Assembly: GCF_026250525.1 (NCBI RefSeq)
Contig: NZ_CP111047.1
Span: 62,001-126,000 of the forward strand
Origin: Chondrinema litorale
GTDB taxonomy: Bacteria > Bacteroidota > Bacteroidia > Cytophagales > Flammeovirgaceae
Length of the DNA: 64,000 bases
Reading direction: 5' to 3'
In this document: positions 54,070-62,686 of the stretch, piece by piece
Numbering within the stretch: position 1 is the first letter of the stretch
Layout: the number at the start of each line of letters is the position of its first letter
Made by a program: the position numbers and the translations under genes
The notes under the pieces: model-generated
What the model was told of the DNA's origin: nothing
The model's database searches: none
Seen by the model: the letters and a program-made list of their open reading frames with translations, nothing else

Positions 54070-57000
54070 ATGATGAAAACTCTGATCCATCAAGGCAAAC
54101 AGAACCTTGTCCGATTACACACTAAAACCCACTTCGTAGTAATCTTTCTATTTGCTATCATAACTTCACATCATACTTTTAGCCAGCAAGTGCCAGAATG
54201 GCAAAACCCTACTGTAGTTAGCACAAATACTGAAGAGCCTCATACCACTTTAATGCCTTTTAAAGATGAAGCTTCTGCGCTATCTTACGATTTTGCCAAA
54301 TCACCAAATTACAAGTCTTTAAATGGAAACTGGAAATTTAATTGGAGTTACAATCCATCATTAAGACCTGTAGCCTTTTACAAAAAAGATTTTGACGATG
54401 CCAAATGGGGAGAAATGGTAGTGCCGGGAGATTGGCAAATGCACGGTTATGGGGTACCAATTTACGCTAACGTGAATTACCCATTTAAATCAGATATTCC
54501 TAATATTCAAAAGGAATATAATCCGGTAGGTTCATATAGAACAACCTTTACCGTTCCCGCAGGTTGGGAAGAAAAAGACATTATTATGCACTTTGGTGCA
54601 GTAAATTCTGCATTTTACGTGTGGATTAACGGAGAAAAAGTAGGCTACAGCGAAGACAGCAAAACTCCAGTAGAGTTTCATATAAATAAATACTTGCAAG
54701 AAGGTGAAAACCTTTTGGCAGTAGAAGTATACAGATGGTGCGATGGTAGTTATTTAGAAAGCCAAGATTTTTGGAGACTGAGCGGAATCGAGAGAGATGT
54801 TTATTTATACAATCGTGAAAAAATGAGAATTGCCGATTACTTTGTAAAAGCAGGTTTAGATGAGGCTTATACAAATGGTACTTTTGATCTTACTGTTAGC
54901 TTAAAAAACACAGCAAGAAAATCTTTTAATGGTAAGGTAGATGTAAAAATTAAAGAGTCTGGAAAAAGCGGACAAGAGATAGTTTATACCAAAGAGGTTT
55001 CTTTAAAAGGTAGATCATCTGCCGATATCAAATTTAATGAGATGATAGAAGCTCCAAAGAAATGGAGTGCAGAGAGCCCAAATCTTTACGATATGTTATT
55101 GGTATTGACCGACAGTAAAGGCAATACCACAGAGATAATTTCGAAGAAAATAGGTTTTAGAACTTCTGAGATTAAGAATGGTCAGTTTATGATCAACGGA
55201 AAGTATGTGTTGGTAAAAGGGGTAAACAGACATGAGCACGATCCGGTAGAAGGTCATGTAATTAAGATAGAAGACATGATCAAAGACATTAAACTCATGA
55301 AGGAGTTCAACGTGAATGCAGTTCGTTCTAGCCACTACCCGAACCACCCGAAATGGTATGAGCTATGCGACATGTATGGTTTATATGTGATTGATGAAGT
55401 AAACATAGAAGCACACGGGCTTAATACTCCTTGGAAAGGTGATTATGGTTACAGATTCAACACAGTTACGTCTAATGCTCATGAGTGGAAAAATGCGCAT
55501 GTAGACAGAACAACTAGAATGTTCGAAAGAGACAAAAACCATCCTTCAATTGTAATTTGGTCTTTAGGTAATGAGGCAGGCTTTGGAGAGAATTTTAAAA
55601 CCACTTATAATTTATTAAAAACCATAGATGGCACTCGTCCAGTGCAGTATGAGCAAGCTTGGGTAGATCCGTTTACTGATATTGTTACTCCGATGTATCA
55701 TACAGTGGCTGATTTAGAAAAGTATGTTGCCAGAAAAGATGGTCGCCCTTTGATTATGTGTGAGTATTCTCACGCAATGGGTAATAGCAATGGTAACTTA
55801 GTAGACTATTGGGAAACCATTGAGAAACACCCTGAACTACAAGGTGGTTTTATCTGGGATTGGGTAGACCAAGGTATGTTAAAAACTACACCTTCTGGCG
55901 AAAAATTCTGGGCTTATGGTGGAGACTTTGGTCCAGTAGATGTGCCGAGCGATGGAGACTTTTGCCATAATGGAATAGTATTTCCAGACAGAACGCCTAA
56001 GCCAGCACTTTGGGAGTTAAAGAAAGTTTATCAGTACATCAAATTCAAACCTGAAAATTTAGAAGCAGGTAAATTCAAAATTGAAAACCATTATTACTTT
56101 ACTAATCTGGATACTTTCGATTTTAAATGGGAAGTAATGGCAGATGGCAAAGTTGTAAAAGAAGGTTCAATTAAGTTATATAAAACAGTGAAGCCGGGTG
56201 AATCTGTAGAGGTAAGCATTCCACTCGCTCAAGTAGAAGCTACTCCGGGTACTGAGTATTTCATCAACTTTACAGCAAGCAGAAAAGAAGCATCATTGGC
56301 TCTTGCAAAAAATCATGTAGTAGCAACTGAGCAATTAGTATTGCCTATTTACGAGCCGGCTGTACCGCAAGAATTACCAGCAGGTTTAACGCTTTCATTA
56401 GAAGAAACTCCTGAGAAATATTTCATTCTGGGTAAGACATTTTCTGCGGTTGTGAATAAGAAAACAGGTTTGATCACAGAATACAACTTCGATAGCAAAT
56501 CTCTATTAAGAAGACCATTAGCGCCAGATTTTTGGAGAACACCAACCTCAAACGATACTGGTAACAAAATGGGAGAGAGACTAGCTATTTGGAGAAATAC
56601 CGAAGAGCACAGAAAGTTGAGTGATATTAAAGTTGAGAAAATTAGCGATCAGCAATTGCAGCTAATTACCAGTTCAAGCTACGATAATGGTATAGGTCAA
56701 TTAAACCTCACTTATACATTTTTTGCCAATGGCGATATCAAGGTAGATTACAATTTCTTAAAGGGAAATGTAGAAGGTGAAATTCCAAGAATTGGGATGC
56801 AACTAGCAGCTCCGGCTGATTTAGAGAATTTTGTATGGATGGGTAGAGGTCCTCAAGAATCTTACTGGGATAGAAAATCTGGTATTAAAGTAGGTTTGTA
56901 TTCTGGGAAAGTTATGGATCAATATACTCCGTATATGACTCCGCAAGAAAGTGGAAACAAAACGGATGTGAGATGGGCTGCACTTAGAAATAATGCAGGC

Positions 57001-57345
57001 AAAGGTTTAATGATTGCCGGTGGAATTGCAGGTAATCAGTCTGAAAGTCAAAGTGGTAATCAGCCACTTGAAATGGGTGTTTTCCCATTTGATCACAAAC
57101 AATTGGAAGGTATGAAACATCCTTATGAAATTAAAGCGATGGATTTTGTACAATTGAGAATAGATTTGAGACAAATGGGTGTTGGAGGCGATAATAGCTG
57201 GGGAAATCATACAATGGATAAGTATAAATTATTCGATAAAGAGTATACCTACAGCTTTACATTAAGTCCTCTTGGTGTAGATGAAAATAATCTGCCCGAA
57301 AAAGGCAAAAAGACAAATAACCTAACTCAACAGACAGAAAAATAA
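54070..57345 (+). CDS. GH2 beta-galactosidase-like enzyme of PUL 2
   Basis: The 1091-residue secreted enzyme has a hydrophobic signal segment (about residues 22-40, VVIFLFAIITSHHTFS) and the LacZ domain order: sugar-binding domain (about 70-250; VPGDWQMHGYGVPIYANVNY), two immunoglobulin-like domains, TIM barrel (about 375-670) and Bgal_small_N domain (about 780-1080). Acid/base Glu502 is in WSLGNEAGFG and nucleophile Glu565 in MCEYSHAMGNS. It probably removes terminal beta-galactose from imported glycan. ATG at 54070 and 54073 are both possible starts. Its TAA shares a base with the ATG of the GH30 gene, so the two are translationally coupled. Confidence 0.93.
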   Translation: MMKTLIHQGKQNLVRLHTKTHFVVIFLFAIITSHHTFSQQVPEWQNPTVVSTNTEEPHTTLMPFKDEASALSYDFAKSPNYKSLNGNWKFNWSYNPSLRPVAFYKKDFDDAKWGEMVVPGDWQMHGYGVPIYANVNYPFKSDIPNIQKEYNPVGSYRTTFTVPAGWEEKDIIMHFGAVNSAFYVWINGEKVGYSEDSKTPVEFHINKYLQEGENLLAVEVYRWCDGSYLESQDFWRLSGIERDVYLYNREKMRIADYFVKAGLDEAYTNGTFDLTVSLKNTARKSFNGKVDVKIKESGKSGQEIVYTKEVSLKGRSSADIKFNEMIEAPKKWSAESPNLYDMLLVLTDSKGNTTEIISKKIGFRTSEIKNGQFMINGKYVLVKGVNRHEHDPVEGHVIKIEDMIKDIKLMKEFNVNAVRSSHYPNHPKWYELCDMYGLYVIDEVNIEAHGLNTPWKGDYGYRFNTVTSNAHEWKNAHVDRTTRMFERDKNHPSIVIWSLGNEAGFGENFKTTYNLLKTIDGTRPVQYEQAWVDPFTDIVTPMYHTVADLEKYVARKDGRPLIMCEYSHAMGNSNGNLVDYWETIEKHPELQGGFIWDWVDQGMLKTTPSGEKFWAYGGDFGPVDVPSDGDFCHNGIVFPDRTPKPALWELKKVYQYIKFKPENLEAGKFKIENHYYFTNLDTFDFKWEVMADGKVVKEGSIKLYKTVKPGESVEVSIPLAQVEATPGTEYFINFTASRKEASLALAKNHVVATEQLVLPIYEPAVPQELPAGLTLSLEETPEKYFILGKTFSAVVNKKTGLITEYNFDSKSLLRRPLAPDFWRTPTSNDTGNKMGERLAIWRNTEEHRKLSDIKVEKISDQQLQLITSSSYDNGIGQLNLTYTFFANGDIKVDYNFLKGNVEGEIPRIGMQLAAPADLENFVWMGRGPQESYWDRKSGIKVGLYSGKVMDQYTPYMTPQESGNKTDVRWAALRNNAGKGLMIAGGIAGNQSESQSGNQPLEMGVFPFDHKQLEGMKHPYEIKAMDFVQLRIDLRQMGVGGDNSWGNHTMDKYKLFDKEYTYSFTLSPLGVDENNLPEKGKKTNNLTQQTEK

Positions 57346-58895
57346 TGAAAACTAAATATACAGCATGGCTTTTTTTAGCCATGTTTTTCACCATATTATC
57401 AGGATGCGATAAACAAGAAACAGCTGAAGTAAAAACCACAGAAGGAGCTTATCAGATTAAGCTTTCAGATACAAAACAAGTAATTAAAAACTTTGGTGCT
57501 TCAGACGCATGGGCTTGCCAGTTTGTAGGAAAAAACTGGCCAATGGAAAAGCGAAACAAGATAGCCGATTTGCTATTCAGTACTGAGTTTGATGAAAATG
57601 GCAACCCACTCGGAATAGGTCTTTCATTATGGAGATTTAATATTGGTGCAGGTTCGGCAGAGCAAGGAGATGATAGCGATATTAAAGATGAGTGGAGAAG
57701 AGCAGAATCATTCTTAAATGAAAACGGCACTTTTAACTGGGAGAAGCAAGAAGGCCAACGTTGGTTTTTAGATGCAGCTCAAAAGCATGGTGTAGATCAA
57801 TTTGTAGCTTTTGTCAATTCTCCTCCAGTGTATTATACCAATAATGGTAAAGCTTATTCAGCACCAGATAATAAAGCCAACTTAAAAGAAGAACACATTG
57901 GCGATTTTGCTGAGTTTATGGTTGATGTGCTGGCTCATTTTAAATCTCAGGGAATCGATTTTGATTACATCAGTCCAGTAAACGAACCACAATGGAACTG
58001 GGATGATGCTGGTCAAGAAGGTTCTTCTTACAGAAATACGGAGATTTACAAAGTGGTAAAAGAACTAGATCAATCTATCACAGACAAGGGTTTAGAAACT
58101 AAGATCGAAATTCCAGAAGCAGGTAAAATCAACTATCTCTACGAGTCAGCAGATAAACCAGAGAGAGGCAAGCAAATCCAAGATTTCTTTAGTACTTCAA
58201 GCGAATTGTATTTGGGAGATTTAACCCATGTAGCAAAAAAAGTAGCAGCACACAGTTATTTTACAACTTTTCCAGAAGACCAAATGATTGAGATTAGAAA
58301 ATCTTTGGTAGAAACCATTCAAGCAACTGATCCCGAATTAGAATATTGGATGAGTGAGTATTGTGTGTTAGAAGATAACAATATTATAAAAGGTGGTGGC
58401 AGAGTATTAACTATGGACCCAGCCATTTACATTGCAAAAGTGATGCATTACGACCTTACTGTTTCTAATGCAAATGCTTGGCATTGGTGGTTAGCTGTAA
58501 GTCCATATGACTATAAAGATGGCTTGGTATACATTGAAAACAGTCAAGATGATGGCGGAGTTTACGATTCTAAAATGTTGTGGGCAATGGGTAACTATAG
58601 CCGATTTATTAGACCGGGTATGCAAAGAGTAGCGGTAGATACTTCAACAACAACTGCAAATGATGATATTTTAATTTCAGCTTATACAGATCAGGATAAA
58701 GTGGTGGTGGTAATTATCAATTCTAGTTACGATGACCAAACCATTGAACTAGACATTGATAAAGAAATACCAAAAGGTTATAATATGTATATGACCAATC
58801 CCGAAAATAATCTAGGGTTTATGGGAGAAGTTGATGCAAGCAGTGCAGTAACTCTTTCTGCGAGATCAGTAATTACACTCGTATCTCAGGATTAA
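57345..58895 (+). CDS. GH30-family endo-beta-1,6-galactanase-like lipoprotein
   Basis: The 516-residue lipoprotein has a lipobox in FFTILSGCDK (Cys at about 22). The GH30 TIM barrel and side beta-domain begin at about residue 45 (KNFGASDAWACQFVG) and continue with LGIGLSLWRFNIGAGSAEQG, a pattern I connect with GH30 galactanases. The acid/base is Glu214 in SPVNEPQWNW, the nucleophile Glu338 in EYWMSEYCV. The C-terminal part (DDQTIELDIDKEIP) is the family's beta-sandwich. The subfamily (GH30_5 galactanase against other exo-enzymes) is inferred. It is the enzyme that most strongly suggests a beta-1,6-galactan or type II arabinogalactan substrate. The gene overlaps the GH2 gene by one base. Confidence 0.82.
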   Translation: MKTKYTAWLFLAMFFTILSGCDKQETAEVKTTEGAYQIKLSDTKQVIKNFGASDAWACQFVGKNWPMEKRNKIADLLFSTEFDENGNPLGIGLSLWRFNIGAGSAEQGDDSDIKDEWRRAESFLNENGTFNWEKQEGQRWFLDAAQKHGVDQFVAFVNSPPVYYTNNGKAYSAPDNKANLKEEHIGDFAEFMVDVLAHFKSQGIDFDYISPVNEPQWNWDDAGQEGSSYRNTEIYKVVKELDQSITDKGLETKIEIPEAGKINYLYESADKPERGKQIQDFFSTSSELYLGDLTHVAKKVAAHSYFTTFPEDQMIEIRKSLVETIQATDPELEYWMSEYCVLEDNNIIKGGGRVLTMDPAIYIAKVMHYDLTVSNANAWHWWLAVSPYDYKDGLVYIENSQDDGGVYDSKMLWAMGNYSRFIRPGMQRVAVDTSTTTANDDILISAYTDQDKVVVVIINSSYDDQTIELDIDKEIPKGYNMYMTNPENNLGFMGEVDASSAVTLSARSVITLVSQD

Positions 58896-58947
58896 TTTTT
58901 TAAGCACTTTCTTTATATTTTTGGTGCAAACGTAAATTATTAACCAC

Positions 58948-58992
58948 AGTACATTAAGCAATTTTTAGTAAAAGGAAATTGCTTAATGTACT
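58948..58992. promoter_or_regulatory. 17-bp perfect inverted repeat between GH30 and GH43 genes
   Basis: AGTACATTAAGCAATTT (58948-58964) is exactly inverted at 58976-58992 around an 11-base loop (TTAGTAAAAGG). It has no T-tail after the right arm, so it is not a classic terminator. The right arm ends 14 bases before the GH43 start at 59007. It could be an RNA stem that protects the upstream mRNA or limits translation of GH43, or a DNA operator. Confidence 0.7.
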
Positions 58993-59006
58993 ACTATTCT
59001 GTAAAA

Positions 59007-60035
59007 ATGATCAAATTAAAAAAGAACTTACAAATCGGAGTTGCACTTGGCTGTTTATTATTCGGAATTTGGAGCTGCGATAAAAAACAAGAACAAACTA
59101 CCTCTGAGGAAACACCTACTTCCGAAACAGAAACAGTTATGATTAGCAATCCGGTAATAGATGGATATTTTGCTGATCCATCCATAGTAAAATACGAAGG
59201 CAAATATTATGTATATGCCACTATAGACCCTTGGGGAGGTGATGAATATGCCGTGTTTGAGTCAGAAGATTTTATCAATTGGGAAAGAAAACAAATCAAC
59301 TGGCCAACCAAAGAGCAATGCACTAGTCCTACTTCTAACGATTCTCGTGTTTGGGCGCCAAGTGTAATTCAAGGTAAAGATGGTAAATTTTATATGTATG
59401 CTTCTGTAGGAAGTGAAATTTGGGCAGGTGTTGGTGAAACACCACTTGGACCGTGGAAAAATGCCAAAGAAGACAACACGCCATTAATAAAAGGTGATAT
59501 GTTTCCTGAGTATCATATGATTGATGCCGAGGCATTTATAGATGACGATGGACAAGTTTATCTTTACTGGGGTTCAGGATTAAACTGGGTAAATGGGCAT
59601 TGCTTTGTAGTGAAATTGGAAGATGATATGATCTCTTTTGATGAAAGCACTATTAAAGACATTACTCCTCCAAACTATTTTGAAGCACCATTTATGGTAA
59701 AAGAAAATGGGAAATATTATTTGATGTATTCTGATGGAAAATGTACGAATGCAACCTATAAAGTAAGATATTCGGTATCAGACTCACCTTACGGCCCGTG
59801 GACGGAAGGACCAGAAAGTCCGGTGTTATCTACTTCGTCAGATTCTACTACTTTAGGCCCCGGTCATCACACTGTTTTTCAAGAAAATGACCAATATTAT
59901 ATCCTTTATCACAGAATTAATGATAATAGCGGCGATATACTTAGGGAATTAAGCATCGATAGCTTAAATTTCGATTTGCAAGGAAACATTGAGAAAGTAA
60001 CACCAACTGGCGTAGCAAGTTTTGCTACCGAATAA
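59007..60035 (+). CDS. GH43-family glycoside hydrolase lipoprotein
   Basis: The 342-residue lipoprotein has its lipobox in LLFGIWSC (Cys near residue 24) and an acidic Thr-rich linker. The five-bladed propeller domain begins with GYFADPSIV, where Asp57 is the GH43 catalytic base, continues with DAEAFIDDDGQVYLYWGS (transition-state aspartate region) and FEAPFMVKENGKYYLMYS (general-acid Glu). GH43 enzymes act on arabinofuranosyl, xylosyl or galactosyl linkages. The subfamily cannot be assigned by eye. The ATG at 58986 lies inside the inverted repeat and gives no better signal, so the ATG at 59007 (MIKLKKNLQIG) was chosen. It is part of the PUL 2 enzyme series. Confidence 0.85.
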   Translation: MIKLKKNLQIGVALGCLLFGIWSCDKKQEQTTSEETPTSETETVMISNPVIDGYFADPSIVKYEGKYYVYATIDPWGGDEYAVFESEDFINWERKQINWPTKEQCTSPTSNDSRVWAPSVIQGKDGKFYMYASVGSEIWAGVGETPLGPWKNAKEDNTPLIKGDMFPEYHMIDAEAFIDDDGQVYLYWGSGLNWVNGHCFVVKLEDDMISFDESTIKDITPPNYFEAPFMVKENGKYYLMYSDGKCTNATYKVRYSVSDSPYGPWTEGPESPVLSTSSDSTTLGPGHHTVFQENDQYYILYHRINDNSGDILRELSIDSLNFDLQGNIEKVTPTGVASFATE

Positions 60036-60081
60036 CATCCTTTTTAGGATTTGAAAATTTCACGAGAAAGCAATAATTGAA

Positions 60082-62685
60082 ATGAAAAGAAATTTCTTTG
60101 CAGTATTACTTATTTTATTCTTTTTTGCGGCCAATAGTTTTGCATTTACCAACACACTTTCTAATCCTGATTCAGCTTATCTGTTTGCCTATTCGGTAAA
60201 CGAAGGTCGCAGTGGTTTAACACTTGCATGGAGTGTAGATAAAGAGAACTGGCATGCAATTGGTCCAGAACACACATTCCTATTTTCAGATTTTGGTACT
60301 TGGGGTAGCCAAAAGCGCATGTTCAATCCAGATTTAATTAAAGATAAATCTGGCAAATGGCATTGCATATGGTCGCTAAACGATAAAGTAGGACAATTTG
60401 CGCATGCTGCATCAGACAATCTTTACGAGTGGAGACGCCAGTCTTATCCTGAAGTGGTAGACGAGGGAAATGTTAAAAACTTGGAAGTTTCTTCTACTAA
60501 AGATGGTGCTTACCTAATCACTTGGGAGACAGAAAACAATGGAAAAACTTCATTGTTTAAAACCACTACCAAAGATTTTCATACTTATACACCTACTAAA
60601 ACAGCTACAGAAAGCGAACGCTTAAGTAAAAGAGAAGAAGTAGAAATTAATGGACAGAAACACACAGGTATAGTTTATTCTGTACAGTGGGATTTAATTG
60701 ATGGACTCATAAAAAACTTAGAGTGGAATAAATTTCACCAAAGCGAGCGCTCAGAAAGAATGGCAGAAGATGGCACAAGGTATAATAATTTAGAACCGAT
60801 TGAAGCCAATATTAGTCTTGAGCCTTCAAAAGCTAAAAGTATTAGCGATTTATTAATTGGAATCTTCTTCGAAGACATCAATTATGCAGCTGATGGTGGT
60901 TTGTATGCAGAGCTAATCCAAAACCGCGATTTTGAATACGATCCAAGTGATGTAAAAGGCAGAGATAAAACGTGGAATTCTAAAAAAGCATGGTCTGTAA
61001 GTGGTGATGGTATTTCATTCGAAATTGAAACAAAAGCCCCAATTCATGCAAATAATAAGCATTTTGCCGTACTAGGCATAACTAAAACCGGTGTTGGTTT
61101 ATCTAATGAAGGCTACGATGGCATTGCTGTAAAAGAAGGAGAAAAATACAACTTCTCTGTGTTTGCAAAAGCGCTTGAAGGTACCAAACAAAGTTTAGTG
61201 GTGAGACTGGTTGATGCCGATGGAAAAGTGATTGGGGAGACAAAAGTTAAAAAAGTAAGTACCGACTGGAAAAAGTACAAAGCAACTTTAACTGCTAGCA
61301 AAACTGCGGCAGATGCTAAAATAGAAGTAATTCCGCAAGCTACAGGCAAGTTGGTTTTAGATATGATCTCTCTATTTCCAGAAAATACCTTTAAGGGTAG
61401 AGAAAATGGTTTAAGAGCAGATTTGGCTCAAACTATTGCCGATATTAAACCTAGATTTATTCGCTTTCCGGGTGGATGTGTAGCACATGGTGATGGTTTA
61501 GATAACATCTATGATTGGAAGAATACCATTGGACCTTTAGAAGCCAGAGTGCAACAACGAAACATCTGGAACTACCACCAGTCTGTTGGTTTGGGTTATT
61601 ACGAGTATTTTCAGTTTTGCGAAGATATTGATGCCGAACCAGTACCCGTATTAGCAGCAGGTGTGCCTTGTCAAAACTCTTCTACTGGTGGTTATGGTCA
61701 GCAGGGAGGTATTCCTATGGCTGAGATGGATGCTTATGTGCAAGATGTACTCGACTTGATTGAGTGGGCAAATGGAGACAAAAATTCAGAATGGGGAAAG
61801 AAACGTGCAGCGGCTGGTCATCCAGAACCTTTCAATCTAAAATACATCGGTATCGGAAATGAAGATTTAATTACAGATATTTTCGAAGAGCGTTTTAAAA
61901 TTATTTATGATGCTGTAATAGCAAAATATCCAGATATTACGGTGATCGGTACAGTTGGTCCTTTTTCTAGCGGAACAGACTATGTTGAAGGTTGGGAACT
62001 TGCAACAGAGCTAAAAGTGCCTATGGTAGACGAGCATTATTACCAAACACCGGGTTGGTTTGTAAATAACCAAGACTATTACGATAAGTATGATCGCTCA
62101 AAATCTAAAGTGTATTTGGGTGAATATGCAGCACATTTACCGGGTAGACCTAACAATATAGAAACGGCTTTAACTGAAGCACTTTACCTTACTTCTGTAG
62201 AGAGAAATGCAGATGTTGTAACAATGACATCTTATGCGCCATTGTTAGCAAAAGAAAACCATACACAGTGGAATCCAGATTTGATTTATTTTAATAATAC
62301 TGAAGTAAATCCAACTGTAGGTTACTATGTGCAAAAAATGTATGGTAACAACGCTGGAAACCAGTACATTCCGAGTAATCTTGCATTATCTAACAAGGAC
62401 AAAGAAGTAAATAAAAGAGTAGGTATTTCTGTAGTAAAAGATAGTAAAAGTGGCGATTTAATTATCAAACTGGCTAACCTGTTACCTGTTTCAGTAAACT
62501 CATCACTTGATCTAAGTGCCTACGAAATTGCAGACACAAATGCAGCATTAACGATATTAACTGGAGACCCTACAGATAAAACTGCTACTCCTGAAAAGAG
62601 CAACATCACGGTTTCTAAAAATATGAAATATCAATTACCAGCTTATTCATTTTCTATAATCCGAATTAAAACACAAACACTATAG
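60082..62685 (+). CDS. GH51-type alpha-L-arabinofuranosidase with N-terminal propeller-like region
   Basis: The 867-residue secreted protein has a signal peptide (to about 22), then about 200 residues resembling part of a GH43-like propeller (AYLFAYSVNEGRSGLTLAWS, NPDLIKDKSGKWHCIWSL), a short linker, a GH51-type start at about 245 (SISDLLIGIFFEDINYAADG), a carbohydrate-binding-like domain (about 290-435), the TIM barrel (about 440-760) and a C-terminal beta-sandwich. Acid/base Glu594 is in GIGNEDLI and nucleophile Glu681 in YLGEYAAH. It should release arabinofuranose from glycan side chains. The N-terminal part is only about two or three blades long. It lies 46 bp after the GH43 gene and 1 base before the last gene. 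Confidence 0.85.
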   Translation: MKRNFFAVLLILFFFAANSFAFTNTLSNPDSAYLFAYSVNEGRSGLTLAWSVDKENWHAIGPEHTFLFSDFGTWGSQKRMFNPDLIKDKSGKWHCIWSLNDKVGQFAHAASDNLYEWRRQSYPEVVDEGNVKNLEVSSTKDGAYLITWETENNGKTSLFKTTTKDFHTYTPTKTATESERLSKREEVEINGQKHTGIVYSVQWDLIDGLIKNLEWNKFHQSERSERMAEDGTRYNNLEPIEANISLEPSKAKSISDLLIGIFFEDINYAADGGLYAELIQNRDFEYDPSDVKGRDKTWNSKKAWSVSGDGISFEIETKAPIHANNKHFAVLGITKTGVGLSNEGYDGIAVKEGEKYNFSVFAKALEGTKQSLVVRLVDADGKVIGETKVKKVSTDWKKYKATLTASKTAADAKIEVIPQATGKLVLDMISLFPENTFKGRENGLRADLAQTIADIKPRFIRFPGGCVAHGDGLDNIYDWKNTIGPLEARVQQRNIWNYHQSVGLGYYEYFQFCEDIDAEPVPVLAAGVPCQNSSTGGYGQQGGIPMAEMDAYVQDVLDLIEWANGDKNSEWGKKRAAAGHPEPFNLKYIGIGNEDLITDIFEERFKIIYDAVIAKYPDITVIGTVGPFSSGTDYVEGWELATELKVPMVDEHYYQTPGWFVNNQDYYDKYDRSKSKVYLGEYAAHLPGRPNNIETALTEALYLTSVERNADVVTMTSYAPLLAKENHTQWNPDLIYFNNTEVNPTVGYYVQKMYGNNAGNQYIPSNLALSNKDKEVNKRVGISVVKDSKSGDLIIKLANLLPVSVNSSLDLSAYEIADTNAALTILTGDPTDKTATPEKSNITVSKNMKYQLPAYSFSIIRIKTQTL

Positions 62686-62686
62686 C

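Noticed and set aside
58986..59006. An ATG start seven codons before the chosen GH43 start
   Set aside because: It lies in the right arm of the 17-bp inverted repeat; the ATG at 59007 starts directly with the basic N-region of the lipoprotein signal.
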